A stretch of 64,000 nt of DNA from Spodoptera frugiperda (GCF_023101765.2 NC_064239.1:2294001-2358000); one strand, 5' to 3'. Shown: positions 34,541-47,089, counted from the stretch's first letter. The notes: generated by a model not told the origin, from the sequence alone. Numbers and translations are program-made.

Positions 34541-35841
34541 AAGAACATAAGCCATATCACCATGTATTACAATAGCTTTTCACCCTCTGTCATCTTATTG
34601 CAAAGGATTAAAAACTTATGGGTTGCTCTAGTAATATCAAATTCATCAATCAGTCAATTGCTGCACTACAGAAGTCGTCTACACAAGACTATTTGCCACT
34701 ATCTCCTCATTCTAATCTACTATCTTAAAATAAAAGGCGTCATATTATGTTTTAGTTATATCATTTGATATGAATCAGGTTTGTAAAACCAGTGTACATG
34801 ATGTGCTCTCTATTCTATGTCCGTACCCAACTAGATAGCTATCGTTACCGGTCTCACGGTCGACGCCGACACTACTCGAATGAGCTTTTACTCTATACTT
34901 TGATACAACACATGATATAAGATACTGCGATTATTTTGTCGGTGGAATCTTATAAATACATACTTATTTGAAGGAAAAAGTGTATGTATATGATAGACAA
35001 GAATCAGTAAACAATATCAGTAAAAAAATCAACCAGACATTAATAAGGAATTTAGAAAATCTATTTAGTTAGAGCATAAGAGTTCGACACAAAATAGTAA
35101 AGTAACGAATAAATTGCAATGTAAAATATTTTTAGTTTTCTGTGACCATTTTGTGCTAAGTTAATATACATTTTTGATCCACAAATGTAAGAAATACCTG
35201 TTCATACACTTACGTATCAATTGCATAAAGCTATTACAACATATCAATTGCATTTTAATTAATCAAAAAGTCACTTAATTACACTTACATTTCACACTTG
35301 CCTTGCGTCAATTTCCCAATTGATTAAAACCGTCGCTGATAAAACTGTAGCTATCGTGCGCCGTATCTTAACCCGTCCGCTTGTTACGTTCGGTCTAAAC
35401 TCACGTATGTTACATAAACACAATTACCCACACGTTGCGTGTTACTTTTAACTGTTTATTTAAACATTTTTGACGAGCCGACGTCACGAGAGAGATAATC
35501 TCATTTATAGAGTTGAAATTGTGTGAAAAGAAAGTCAATTAATGAATGCGTGTGTTTAAATATTTTTTTTAAAATTTTGCGTCACGACTTTGTAGCAATA
35601 ACTTTACCATCATCGTCATCATCAGCTGATTCCTACCTAATCTTGGACACAGATTAAGTAAAGTATCCTTTTTTACGTAGACCATTCTTGTTGATCAATT
35701 TATACTACCAATTTATTCATCAATTTATATAACAATCACAATGTATCATATACATATATTCCATCATGAATAATCCATCACATTATATTCATATAATGTG
35801 ATCGATTTAAGTGTGGGAGAGCCATGCTTCAGCAAGAATGG

Positions 35842-36085
35842 GCCGGCTCGACCGGAGTGATACGACGGCCTCATAGAAAACTGACATGGAATAGCGCTTG
35901 CATTGTGTTTCATTGTATGACTGAGGTTACCGGAGTGCCAATAACCCATCTCCCCAATCTACCCAATCTATGATTTCCCAACAACCCTTATATTCCTAAT
36001 CCTCAAAAGGCCAGTAACGCACTTGTAACGCCTCTGGTGTTTCAGGTGTCAATGAGCGGCGCCGATTGCTTACTAACACATAAAA
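35842..36085 (+). repeat. 'GGTGTCCATGGGCGG' family, long plus copy
   Basis: GGCCGGCTCGACCGGAGTGA, CATAGAAAACTGACATGGAA, CCTCAAAAGGCCAGTAACGC and GGTGTTTCAGGTGTCAATGA. Confidence 0.8.
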
Positions 36086-36939
36086 AAATCACTGATACTT
36101 TGTTAACATAATTGATTACTCAATTATTATGACACTCATCAATTTAATAAAGAGATTTATTAAATAACGTTTCAATATAAGTATCAATAAGTCAGCTTGT
36201 CAACCGCCCACTATATAACGCCCAATCAACTAACTTATTTGCATATAAGGACAATACTAGGCAAGCTCTAATAGTTTTGCTATTATGATCTCAATTGGTG
36301 GCTAAATAAAGTTTAATTCCATTTGTATGGTTTTTAGGGTTGTCACTGTCACATAGATACTTTTTTTCTATTGCATCATTATTTCTTGCAGTGTACTTTT
36401 GATTTATTTTCGGTCTAGTAACTTTCGTTTAATACATTTCCTTAAATTCAAAGTAAAACAAGCAGATTATTTGTATGTCAACCAATATCAAGTTTTATAA
36501 AATCAGTCACGTTTATCATCACGACTGAGCGGCCACGGTCAGACAGAAGTTTTAGTTCAAGACCATAGTCGATTTCTCTCAATTTCATTGTTTAACCCAA
36601 ATAACAAGTTGATCAATGAGGATTACCTATTCAAACACTGTGATTAAAGAGCATTTCACCATCAATAAATAAACATTGCTTAAATCAATAATCAAACACG
36701 ATATTTCATGATCATAGATCAGAACAATCCAATGAAGATTGGCAACCATAGCAATCACTAACTCTTATTTATACACAAAAATATGAAAAGTGGCTAAGGA
36801 TAATTGCTAATGTTTTATGCAAAAGTTATCATTTAAAATGTGTCCTTACCAACTAGGCCGGCCTGCTAAACAAGGGTATAAAACCTCTTATGTAGTATAC
36901 TTTATGTCTCCTGCAGTGGTTTGCTATGGATTGTAGATA

Positions 36940-37117
36940 TGAAGGGTTGGCCAAAGGCCGAAGGGCATACCACAGATGGGGCCCAGTATACCCGATCCGG
37001 ACAACGTAACAGGTTACCGGGGTTGCGGCTCAAAGCAGGAGAAGGAATGCGATAGTTTTTAGTCAGTAAGAGTCTGACACTCCCTCTTGCCTCACCCAAG
37101 GCAAGAGAACAAAAAAG
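36940..37117 (+). repeat. SINE (common family), plus copy with 5' region
   Basis: Includes the family's 5' part (GAAGGGCATACCACAGATGG), then GGTTACCGGGGTTGCGGCTC, GTCAGTAAGAGTCTGACACT and an A-run. The segment around box B is altered. Confidence 0.8.
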
Positions 37118-38322
37118 GCCGAAGGACATCTGTCGTTTCAGACATAAGGGATATTAATGAACTCAATGGTAAAATAATTATACATTTATGTAAATAATTT
37201 CTAGATACCATCCCTAGAAGAAACTTGTAAAGTTGTGTTGTTGATCGTGACTAGTACGGGTGAGCAAGTTACTTTCGAAACACGTTTAGTAAATCCGAAC
37301 CATTTCTAGTGAAACCGGCAGTTCACGAGGAAATAGATATCGGCGATACATCCTAGGACCATACCGGTATTGGTTGAATGACAATGTTGTGGCCTTCTTG
37401 TTTGGTAAATGATCGGTTAGCGTGATAAATTTAAAGAATGATCTTCATAAAGTATACGCAGTAGTAGGTCTAATTAATTTTGTAAATAAAGGTGACAACA
37501 GTGTGGTAAATGGGTCCGTAAACTCGAAAATAAATGAACCGATATTGATTAATTTCTTGACGGACGAGAAAGGTTATATAGGTACTTATTTTTTTTAGTG
37601 TACATATGATACTTATTTGGAATAGGTACGTAATCGTCTAAACTTAGATTAACAAAATGTTCTTGTCAATTTGTCTATTTTCAGAAATCGTAAAATTCAA
37701 TTTATTCACAAAATTACAAATCCGAAAGCAAAAGTTAAAATCAGCAACTGGCAATGAGATTACGTATCATATCTTTTTAGTGGCTAATATCTAATTTAAA
37801 TTACTAATTGCTAAAACTTAAAGATTTCTTAATCCATGCTAATTGTTCTTAAATTGAGTCAACTGCGGTAAAGATAGAATGTCATTAGAAAGTTAAACTG
37901 TGGTTTAACAGTTTGTATAAAATTAAATGAACCTCTTTAGAGCGGTTTTATAAGCTACTGCTAAGTATAAAGTCGTGAAAATCGACCCCTACTTAGTTCT
38001 TATCAGACCACAACTTATTACAAGTTTCTACAGTATATACATAGTAGATACACGATCTTTTAGCCAAGAAATAAATTGTGCGGTTCTTTGACGGTTGATA
38101 AAGCTGATCATTATGTTGGGTTAAGGGTGATTCTAAATTCAAGTCACAACTTAAGCAAGCACTCTATCTATGATTAACTAATAAGCAACCATTTTGATGT
38201 ATTAGCCTCACTCCACAAATATGCTTTCTGAAGCATGCAGGACACGGACCCTAATCACTAGGGAAAACAGAGCTACTAAGAAGGCAATATTATAATATAA
38301 GTACCTACTAAATGAGGCCTAC

Positions 38323-38383
38323 CCAAACCACTTAACTGCAATCCATTAACCGTCCCTTAGGACCGTTAAGGGAAGTGGTTTGG
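38323..38383. repeat. Imperfect hairpin with inner palindrome
   Basis: CCAAACCACTT (38323-38333) pairs with AAGTGGTTTGG (38373-38383). A second inverted pair CCTTAACGGTC-type lies around CCCTTAGGACCG inside. Confidence 0.75.
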
Positions 38384-38496
38384 TAAAACGTCATTGGATC
38401 TATATATAGATATTAAGTAAACAATTTCAACCTAAAGGATCCATCCTTAAAATTGACAGCGGTGATGGCAATGATTATTTTGGAAATACAGCAAGT

Positions 38497-39240
38497 TTGA
38501 AGGCAGAGTTCGAAGTCTTTAAAGCAGTCAAGTGTTTAATAAATCTAGTAATAGTATATACAGACGCGAAGATTGGCGATTATGTCACCCACAATAAAGA
38601 GACTGATAACAAAAGTGGTCAAAAGGGACAAACGACAGCCAGCATATCATACAAAGTTCTCACAGATAACCTTTTTAATGAAAATAGAATTAAATAAAAG
38701 ACAGAGGAACTTTGAAGAGCCTTCATAAAAATAATGAACGTGATGATATGTTTTGAACAGCTTAAGCTTAATAAAGATAGTATAAAACAGTTACCAAGTC
38801 ACGTCTTCAGGAAAATAATTCCAATTATAAGTCAACGTAGTTGGCTTAACTACATCTCGGTTGAGGCAGGTCAAGGGCTGACGAAGCTCTTGACTTCATT
38901 ACGAGAAGATGAAACAAAAACTGTTATAATGATGAGAATAATTTGTTAAAGGCAGTAAAATTAAGAATTTGGTCATCACAAATTTAGAACCTGAATATGC
39001 TAAAATGGGAATAAGAAAAGAGCAACAGAAAATTCTAGTAAGACTACAGGAATTTTGATAAACAAAACATGTTTTGGACTGACTCCAAAAATATTACGAA
39101 CAAAAGCAGTTTTCTTTATGAAGATAAAATATCTATTTACATGTATGAACTTCAAGATGTCTTTAAAAGATAAGGAGTTTGGCCCAGTTGTGATCCTTTG
39201 GCAACTACTAAAGACGGTACAATACCTAATCGACTTCTAG
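38497..39240 (+). pseudogene. Decayed coding-like stretch, unrecognised
   Basis: Three consecutive plus-strand open segments (38497-38697, 38734-38949, 39055-39240) in different frames have ordinary, non-repetitive protein-like composition, for example DAKIGDYVTHNKETDNKSGQ and LKDKEFGPVVILWQLLKTVQ, separated by stops and frame changes. This looks like an old interrupted gene or transposon open frame. I recognise no domain. Pure chance in AT-rich DNA is possible. Confidence 0.2.
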
Positions 39241-39392
39241 TCTTCAAACAGCTCTCATCCTCTGCAGCCGCTAACAGCATAATAATATCCGCACACGACA
39301 CACCATCGGTCACCTTATTCATTGAATAACAAGCTACATCTCCCTTTCAAACATCATCAAATTTAACTATCAAATCCAAACTTCCATATCCA

Positions 39393-39586
39393 TATCTATA
39401 CTAATATTATAAAGCTGAAGAGTTTGTTTGTTTGAACGCGCTAATCTCCGGAACTACTAGTCTGATTTGATTAATTGTTTTTGTGTTGGATAGTGCATTT
39501 ATCGAGGAAGGCTATAGGTTATACAACAACACGCTATGTCCAATAGGAGCCAAGCAGAGCGGGTGAAACCGCGCGGAAGTAGCTAG
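39393..39586 (+). repeat. TTTG-family element, plus copy
   Basis: ATCTATACTAATATTATAAA to GTGAAACCGCGCGGAAGTAG and CTAG; matches 13116-13314 throughout. Confidence 0.85.
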
Positions 39587-39890
39587 TCACTAATAAAAAT
39601 TGCAGAAACAACCTTGTACTTGGTACATCTAAAAATAGATTGATCGGTTTTCCTGAAATAGTAACAGTGACCTCTGGAGACTCCACGTTTCCAATTTATG
39701 GATACTCTTTAGAGAAGCAAATATATTGCAAATATCGTATCGTCTCCAATTTAGATGGACTCGCTCTCCCTAGTGGGTTCGCCCACGATGGATGAAATTT
39801 CATTGCGATTATAGCTTTAACCTTTGGTTTATAGTGTTGTATTGACCTTTTGGTGTATGTTTGTTTTGTTGTAATTGGTTTTTATGACGT

Positions 39891-40038
39891 AGGAGAAAAA
39901 TAGGCTACACTTTGGAACGAGCACCTAGCTTCACTGACGCACAGACTAACAGACTATTATTTATTTCTTTATTTGTAGACGTTTCGAAAGTACCTAAGTA
40001 TTTATGGTTTAATTGGATTAAATGATTTGACTTTGAAC
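39891..40038 (+). repeat. 'TTTTGACTTTGA' family, plus copy
   Basis: ACACTTTGGAACGAGCACCT, AGCTTCACTGACGCACAGAC, then GATTAAATGATTTGACTTTG. Confidence 0.72.
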
Positions 40039-40494
40039 CTTAGGGAGTATTGAATAGTGGAGGTGATTTTACGCTTGGACTGAAGTTCTAAACATGTTAG
40101 GATATAGTAGACATCTTATTTATCGTCATCTTTTTAAATCAAAAGTATCGGTCATAGAAACAAGACTATAATGGACAAGTACACATATAGAGTAGTATTT
40201 TTAAGAAGTCCACCTACAGAGTACTAAGTCACCAGCATTTTATCTTTAACAAAGGAACAGCAAAGATCGCACATTAGTACTCTGTTTTTCATTACACCGT
40301 GCACTTTGCAAATTCACAACATTCTCTCACTCGGTAACATTACTGCGTACATGTTGGCCTGGTAAACGAGTTTTAAATTACCGGCACGTTTTGTACAACT
40401 TTTTGTACAATTTTATGCTCCACGACCCTAATTGAACTGAGATTTGGAAGCGAAGCTGTAAAAAGTTTGTAATTATAAATTCGAATTTGTAAAT

Positions 40495-40608
40495 GTGTGA
40501 TGCTTGCTTGATGCAGATCGCTTCCAACTGGCTGATTTTGGAAGTCAATGGAGGAGGCACTAGATACAGCTTGTGATAGTCCTGTGGCTGACGTGAGGAT
40601 GATGTTGT
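40495..40608 (+). repeat. LINE 3' end fragment, second copy
   Basis: GCTTGATGCAGATCGCTTCC, AACTGGCTGATTTTGGAAGT, GATAGTCCTGTGGCTGACGT and GAGGATGATGTTG. A diverged relative of 18340-18462. Confidence 0.65.
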
Positions 40609-41067
40609 ATACTCAAAGTAAAAACTTATTAATTTTCATTGAATATGTCACAAATGAACTAAGAACAATAATATTTAAATGTAAAAACTAAAAAAAGCCA
40701 TATCGCTAGCGAGTATTTACCCGACTGCGCCAGAAGGAGGGTTATGTTTTTATTATAATAATTATGCTAATACCACATCTTGTGTAATACATTGCTCTGT
40801 ATTCAATTTAAGAAAGTGTTACTCTAAATACATTTAAAAACAAAAGTGTATGTAGCATTGAAATTAATGTAAATTAGTTGCAGCGTGCATAATTACCAAA
40901 GTCGGTTATTAATACACTCTCAAACGTCATTTGTTAAGTAAGCATTTAAATTGGATGCAGTTTCTTATCTACTTCAATATTATATCTACTGTTCCATTCG
41001 GCACTGGTAGTGTAGTCGACAACATTGGTGATTTAGATGCCGTCAAAGGAGAAAAAGAAATTTCTAC

Positions 41068-41174
41068 TTTTTTAAGGGGGTAAAATCATCCAATGACTTC
41101 TCCCGCCTTGGGCTAGGCGAGAGGGAGTATCAGACTCTTACTGACTAAAACCCACCCTGTTCCTACTCCTCTCC
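41068..41174 (-). repeat. SINE (common family), minus, 5'-truncated
   Basis: TTTTTTAAGGGGGTAAAATC, ATCCAATGACTTCTCCCGCC and CAGACTCTTACTGACTAAAA; stops at CCTACTCCTCTCC. Confidence 0.85.
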
Positions 41175-41564
41175 AGTAATGTATTTGAGTAAATCGTGGT
41201 TTTTGATTAAGAAAACTTAAAATGTAAGCTGTAAACTAAAATTACTTTATGGATGATCGGTTCCTTATATGCCATATTGACATATAACCAATCAAAATCA
41301 GTTCAGTTACCGACATCCAGTCAAAGCTGAATTACATTAACTGAACATGTAACACCGTCCGACATTTCTCTAAGTCGTGCCGCAATTTTTTTTTATTTGG
41401 TACATTATTTAGAACGATCAGCTTAAAGTTTTATACCTATTATATTGGTTACATAAAGGTTTCGAAATTGTTCATAAAATATTGCATTACGTTCAAAACC
41501 GGATGCAAATGTAGCATTCGTATTGAAACTCGTTGTACGCTGTTACAAGGTCACTGTATTTGAC

Positions 41565-41587
41565 GTCTGACATTTGACATGTCAGAC
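41565..41587. repeat. Short palindrome of TGACA motifs
   Basis: GTCTGACA...TGACATGTCAGAC forms an inverted repeat; further TGTCA words follow. A truncated hAT end (CAGTGGTTCTCAATCGG) lies just downstream at 41609. Confidence 0.6.
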
Positions 41588-42089
41588 CGTTCCATGTCAG
41601 TGTGCCAGTGGTTCTCAATCGGAGCGTCAGTGGTGATGATTGATTAATTTATAGTCTTTATTAGAAGCTATGTTGACTTTTATGATTATTGTTTGGGATG
41701 AATTTATAGTCATTTGTCTTGAACATATTATTTAATTTATTTACAACTAAACTATAAAACTAAAAACTTACAAAACAAAAGAAAACTGCAATTGCGCTAT
41801 GTGCAATGTGTGTTTGTGTGTATGTTTGCTATTCAATCACGTCAAAATGGCTGAAGTGATCGAGATGTAATTCGGAACAAGAGTAAATTATGGTCTGGAA
41901 TATATGTATAGGCCAGCAAAACCGCGAACATAAGCTTATAGTTGCTAAATATAGACATGATATTTCCTATTACCTATTACCATAATAGTTAACTGCAACT
42001 TTCTTTAACCACAATCATCCCTACATATTTTCCCAAACCAGGAAACTCGGACACCATAGCTAAACCAACATCAAAGATCAACAACTCAC

Positions 42090-42231
42090 TGGAATTTCCT
42101 TCTGAACCGCCGTACATTGCATCACGCGGCGTCTGAGCCACCATTGTGTAACTTGATTGATGCGGTCCAATGACGCAACGAGCGCGGACGCTAACGATTC
42201 CAGATCGTGTGTAGAAACGTCCGATCATGAG
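42090..42231 (-). CDS. Candidate exon, Ig-superfamily-like (possibly Beaten-path-like)
   Basis: On the minus strand an open segment runs from an AG (TGTAATCAG, poor pyrimidine tract) to a consensus donor (AATTCCA|GTGAGT), 142 nt. It reads Leu-Met-Ile-Gly-Arg-Phe-Tyr, then SGIVSVRARCVIGP, then a Thr-Pro-Arg-Asp-Ala-Met stretch and Gly-Ser-Glu-Gly-Asn-Ser. Base composition is clearly richer in GC and CpG than its surroundings, as expected for coding DNA. A strand of the form 'G-x-V-x-V-R-x-R-C' followed by a 'P-R-D/E-A' tail resembles the second Ig-like domain end of insect Beaten path proteins, from memory of that family only. The frame stays open past the donor to 41989. No neighbouring exon was identified. 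It could also be a single-exon relic. Confidence 0.35.
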
Positions 42232-42370
42232 CTGATTACATGAATTTATATCTGTGTAAAGAGACTGTGATTTAGTGTTGTGTTTGTTTGTTTAACTAAT
42301 CGGATTTTAGTGACTGTGAGTGGGTTTAAGGTTTGCATAACCCAAATTTGACTTGACAATATTATAACCT

Positions 42371-42487
42371 CTTTTTTAAAAGGGAAAATCATCTTATCAC
42401 TTCTCTCGCTTAGGGTAAAGCGTAAGACTCGTACTGACTAAAGACCTCCCTGTTCCTACTCCTACTCCTACTTTTCGAGGCTTATCC
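42371..42487 (-). repeat. SINE (common family), minus copy, diverged
   Basis: TTTTTTAAAAGGGAAAATCA, CGTACTGACTAAAGACCTCC, then CCTACTCCTACTCCTAC (expanded short repeat) and TTTTCGAGGC. Confidence 0.75.
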
Positions 42488-44230
42488 AATATCACGCCAC
42501 TGTACTCGATAATTTAACTATTCGAAATAATTTTAGTATACCTATCCTCCTTACTGCTATTGTGTTTCAAAGCGAACAAAACAACAAACCTGATACCCGA
42601 TTTCGATGATTTTACTTAACGTATAATTAAAAGAATTATACACACTATCTCCTTCATTCGATCTTCTACGATCCCAACTAAATATGATACAAATCGAATT
42701 GCGTCATAGCTCTGTTTGAGATAGGATTTGCACTATTGCAATTTCAATTCGTGAAAGGGAACAGCAATTACAATAGTTTGAGAAACACTATTCTATCCTT
42801 ACAATCTAAATGTTGTACTGACGAGCACTTAATAGAAAGTATCTTGCGAAAATTATATATTATACAATTTAATCGTTGCCTAATTGGTCTATCTTTAGTA
42901 TTAAATTAATTATTCATATCGAAAACTTGTTCTTTGAATTTTTAATTTGATTCAAGTTAGGCTCAAGAACCTGATTTATGTATCAGAAAATCTGTTTTGG
43001 TAGTACGAAAATTAAATTTACATTAGGTGGAATAGATGATATTTGACTTACTCACTGATGACTTTGACTTTAGACTATTTTATTTATTTAGCTCTTCATG
43101 CACATAAATGTGTACAAGGTGGGCTTAATGCCGTAGGCATAAATTTTAATCAAAGTCAAAGCATTTATGTCAAGTAACCTTTAGTCAGGCACTTCTCAAA
43201 CGTCAAAACGTCAATGTTACAAACTCTAATACTTTTTGACCAAAATATAGATGAGAGCTGCGATCTTATAAATCATGAGTATTCATCATTTTGAAAATTC
43301 CTACCTTAAAAGAAAAAGTTTTTAAATTTCAGTTATATTGTATTTCCCATCCAAAATAATATAGTAATTAGGATTATATAAATGTATAAAAAATAACATC
43401 TTATGCATTATGCAACAAAATAGTAAGTCTCCATAAGGAAAAAAACCCCCTTAAAAATAATGAATAGAAAAAAAAATACATCTTATGCGGAACTCTTTTA
43501 GTACGAGCAGATATACTACAGGAACAAGACCTGTCCATATTAAGTTTTATATGTTCAAAAGCTCGCAATAAATAACAACTCATTAACATACTCCTGCCTA
43601 CCTCATTTTTATTACACCGGATACCTATTAGTTACACTTTCTATGAGTAGACTCCATCGCAGTAATAAATTACTTTGAAAATAATTTCCTTATTGATTTC
43701 TCCTGAGTATATTATTTATCAATAAATTTTAACCATAATCTATTTTTCTTAGTCTGACAAGATTCTCTGACATTCATAGTAACAAGTAATAATTTGTCGT
43801 TACACTCTTGGCAGAGTGTTCGTACTCGTCATGTAGGTGTAATGGCAAGCTTTACTATTTATCGCCATTCCTCACACATGCAGCCTTCCTCATGCATTGA
43901 ACCATTGAGTGCACTTTAATTTGATCCGTCCATCGTATTGGTGACTTGTCTTACGCACTTGTGCCTTCAACCTTCATTTGCACTACAAGTCGCTCCACAG
44001 AATTTAATTTACATAGGTACATAACTTCACACTTATCTCCCATGTACGCAGATACAATGGAACTCTAATTGCTACAAATCTTACATACCTCTTTCGCTTT
44101 TTTAACAGTCATCAGTCTTTTAATGCATGCTCGTCGGTTAAGGGTATTTTTAATTTGACATCTTTGTTTAATAACATATCGGAAGTAAGAGTATCCATGT
44201 TATATTTAATATGTGCGTATTGTGTAAATT

Positions 44231-44390
44231 CATCTGCCAGCGGCTTTACCCGCGTTTCCGTTGGATAAAAAGTATCATATCATCAAAGTCAGCTCATACT
44301 CTGTCTGTAAAAAAAATCAGCGTGATTGACGATCAAATATCCAAGTAAACAAACTTTCACATTAATAATATTAAGTGTGATGTGATAGTA
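44231..44390 (+). repeat. CTAG-start 'AGCGACTTCA' family, plus copy
   Basis: CATCTGCCAGCGGCTTTACC, CAGCGTGATTGACGATCAAA and ACTTTCACATTAATAATATT. Confidence 0.78.
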
Positions 44391-44808
44391 TGATTTATAT
44401 TATAAAGATTCAAGAAAACCTATGTTATCTGAGGCAGTAACTTAGTGTATATATATTTCTGACATTAAACATAAACGTTTAAGAGCTATAAATAAATTTT
44501 AATATGAACCATGAACTATGATATTTTACGTAATGGCAAGAATACAACTAAAAATAGCCTTTCAATGATAACGCATGCAAAAGCTGAAGCTTCGAGAAGA
44601 TTCGATATCGACTTGCTGTTGCTATTTTTGTTAACTTTCTTACATCCCATGGTCATTGAATTACGCATATAGTTAATCGATTACTGTGTAAAATCGTGTT
44701 AACATAAATATAGACTCCTTATAGATAGACATACAAATATTTTATTTTTGTAACATTTTGCCACAAACATAACTTAAACTTTTGGTAACCATACCAGGAA
44801 ATGACTAC

Positions 44809-44889
44809 TGTCTGTCTGAGTCTGTCACTCCCTCTTACCTCGCCCATGGCAAGAGAAGTCATTGGATGATATTCCCCCTTTAAAAAAAA
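44809..44889 (+). repeat. SINE 3' fragment, plus
   Basis: GAGTCTGTCACTCCCTCTTA, CCTCGCCCATGGCAAGAGAA and GTCATTGGATGATATTCCCC followed by an A-run. A TTTG-family fragment starts right after it. Confidence 0.8.
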
Positions 44890-45013
44890 CTGTCCGGAAC
44901 TACTGGTCCGAATTAAATAACAATTTTTCTTTGAATAGTCCATAATATATTGAATGAGTTATAATACGCTACGATCGACGACGATACGAACGAATCCGCA
45001 CAGAAATAGCTAG
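44890..45013 (+). repeat. TTTG-family element, plus, fragment
   Basis: CTGTCCGGAACTACTGGTCC, then diverged sequence, ending CACAGAAATAGCTAG. Abuts the SINE fragment at 44809-44889. Confidence 0.65.
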
Positions 45014-45297
45014 TAATCAATATTAGTCCAATTAAAAAGACATCTATTACACAAGTCCATATAGAAACAATCACGTGTGTAAGAACGGAACCTCGTTCAT
45101 TTCCCTTTCATTGAAATGGTAACACCATTAGAGATAAGTGCGTAGGCGCACAAACTCGTTACACCGTAACATTCCAATTACGTATAGTTTGGACGCATGA
45201 GAGTGAAAGTAGATATCTAGAGATCCTAGTGAATATAATTTTGTTATTTTGTTGAATAGAATTAGAATAATTTGGAAAGACTAGCTTGTTACGTTAA

Positions 45298-45338
45298 CAA
45301 GTGAGATTGCTGAGCCTGTCGATCAGCAATCTTACTTG
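45298..45338. repeat. Hairpin, 16-bp arms with one mismatch
   Basis: CAAGTGAGATTGCTGA and TCAGCAATCTTACTTG, separated by 9 nt. No run of T follows, and no transcript is suggested. Confidence 0.85.
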
Positions 45339-45373
45339 CGTTATTTTAAGTCACATATTTGATTGACAGATCG

Positions 45374-45540
45374 GGCTTTATCCGGAGCTGCGGACTGCCT
45401 AGCGGGTTTACCGGGACTCCAGCTCGAAAAGTAGTAGTAGGATTTGGGTGGTTTATAATCAGTAAGAGACTGACACTTACTCTCGTCTCGCCCAAAACGG
45501 GAGCAGTTATTATTATGATGATTTCTCCCTCAAAAAAAAA
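45374..45540 (+). repeat. SINE (common family), plus copy
   Basis: CTTTATCCGGAGCTGCGGAC, GGGACTCCAGCTCGAAAAGT, TTATAATCAGTAAGAGACTG and a CTCCCTCAAAAAAAAA tail. Confidence 0.85.
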
Positions 45541-46148
45541 TCTTACCTAAAATGTTCAAAAATCTTTTCAAATTAAAGTAACTTCCTAACATAATCTGTC
45601 TAATTAACTTCAAAGGAACGCTAGATTATGATGTCATTAAGTACCGTAATTAACTTTAAGTTATTACGGTAAAATTTAATGCAACCCAACTTACTTCCAT
45701 AAAAGCCGAACTTTAGTAATTATGTACCTAGTTCACTTATTTTCGTTTTTCACGGCTGAAATCGTTGGGAAATTGAAAATTTTCAGTAAAGTAAGCTCAA
45801 AGTGAACCCTTCAGAAGAGTAATTTCACAAATGAAATGGTACCGTAGCTTAAGTCAGAAAATATTAGTTTTTAAGTGAAGTTATTAAAACAACTCAAAAA
45901 TTTCGTTGAACGTACCAATTGAGAAAAGTTATACTGTTACCTAATAAGGTTTTGCACCAGTTCGTCGTGTTCCATTTTAGGGACGTAAAATTAAAAAAGA
46001 CGAACATTCAAGCTTCGTGTTTGCAAAAAATTATGATTTTTTACCTTTCTATTTTTACCCAATTGATAACTCGCTTCTATTATTTAATGAATTTTTTTAC
46101 ATTTATTTATATCTTTGTTAGATATACTAACTTTTATGGATTTCGGTA

Positions 46149-46210
46149 GGTAACTCGACCTGTTTGACGAGGAACTCGACTAGTTTCAAACTATACTAGA
46201 GGCTCATATT
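46149..46210 (+). repeat. 'GAACTCGACTAGTTTCAA' family fragment
   Basis: TGTTTGACGAGGAACTCGAC, TAGTTTCAAACTATACTAGA and GGCTCATATTC. Same block at 59903 and, diverged, at 47106. Confidence 0.62.
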
Positions 46211-46290
46211 CTCACAATGTTTTCCTTCACCGTTTGTTAGTAGTGTCTAAATAATCTTAGAAAGTACATATAACTCGGAAACAGTCACAT
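46207..46290 (+). repeat. LINE-like repeat fragment
   Basis: ATTCTCACAATGTTTTCCTT, CACCGTTTGTTAGTAGTGTC and TAAATAATCTTAG. Confidence 0.6.
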
Positions 46291-46552
46291 TGGTACTTGC
46301 CGTTCGTATGTTAAAGTAAAATAAGGATATTTAAAAATCGCAATCAATCAATGTTCAACCTCAACACACAACTTCACAAGCAATCAAAACAAGTAAACAT
46401 CTCGAAACTCTCCATTCACATTTCAATCCAAAAACCTTCAAATATAATCATTTATTACGTGAACTTGTAGCCTTTGGCCGACAATTATAGTGTAATCAAT
46501 TTTAATACTCATCTCCGTACCAGCCTACAAGCTTACATAACACGAAGAAGAT

Positions 46553-46645
46553 CTTGTTCCCCGAAGGGGTTAGAGGTGCACGTTTATTTAATAGAAACTT
46601 TTCACCAATTATTTATGTTATGAGTTGTATTAGATGCAAAGATGG
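46553..46645 (-). repeat. Second SINE-like family, minus fragment
   Basis: TGTTCCCCGAAGGGGTTAGA and GGTGCACG, then AACTTTTCACCAATTATTTA. Confidence 0.65.
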
Positions 46646-46904
46646 AATTGCACCCAACACATGAAAATTTACGAAAGAAAAACGCATTTATTCGGTAGCG
46701 TGCTTGCTTTATTTCTTCATGAGACACAAAGTCATCTTAACTGGTGTAAATAACGGATACTTTGACTACTTTATATTTAAAGTATTAGTTCTGTCATCAG
46801 TTTCGAAGAAATCTAGTTTAGATTACTATTTAGGAAATAGGTCCGACCAAGCGAGGTGATAGTGATTGGCGGACTTTCTGCCCGACAGCTGTTCGTTGGT
46901 ATTT

Positions 46905-47055
46905 TCTTTACATGTTGTATTTTTCTATGCATGTTTATTTGCATGTAAACTTCACATGTATGATGTAGGATTTATTACGTCATTCGTTGATTTATTCGTC
47001 TACAGTCTATGTGCGACTTCTGTCATCTGTCACTTGTCATGTGTCGCCACAACTG
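46905..47055 (+). repeat. Duplicated non-coding block, copy 1
   Basis: Shares ATTACGTCATTCGTTGATT-like and TCTATGTGCGACTTCTGTCA, TCTGTCACTTGTCATGTGTC and GC with 51270-51372, about 4.3 kb away in the same orientation. Confidence 0.72.
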
Positions 47056-47089
47056 TAACGTGTATATAACTTCATGCTATTAATTATTT

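Larger units (their letters stand above)
32531..35841. other. Gene-free stretch
   Basis: AT-rich. The 98-codon minus-strand open frame at 32597-32893 is Ile/Phe-rich and hydrophobic but lacks family features, so I treat it as chance. The MITE at 34421 is the only clear element. Confidence 0.5.
36086..39392. other. Gene-free stretch with one decayed coding-like segment
   Basis: SINE at 36940, hairpin at 38323 and the interrupted open frames at 38497-39240. The interval 37120-38320 shows nothing recognised. Confidence 0.5.

Noticed and set aside
41609..41640. hAT element starting CAGTGGTTCTCAATCGG
   Set aside because: No matching right end or 8-bp duplication was found nearby; at most a truncated end.
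45641..45673. Inverted repeat TACCGTAATTAAC / GTTATTACGGTA
   Set aside because: Short, AT-rich and with a base missing in one arm; expected by chance or from a SINE scrap.
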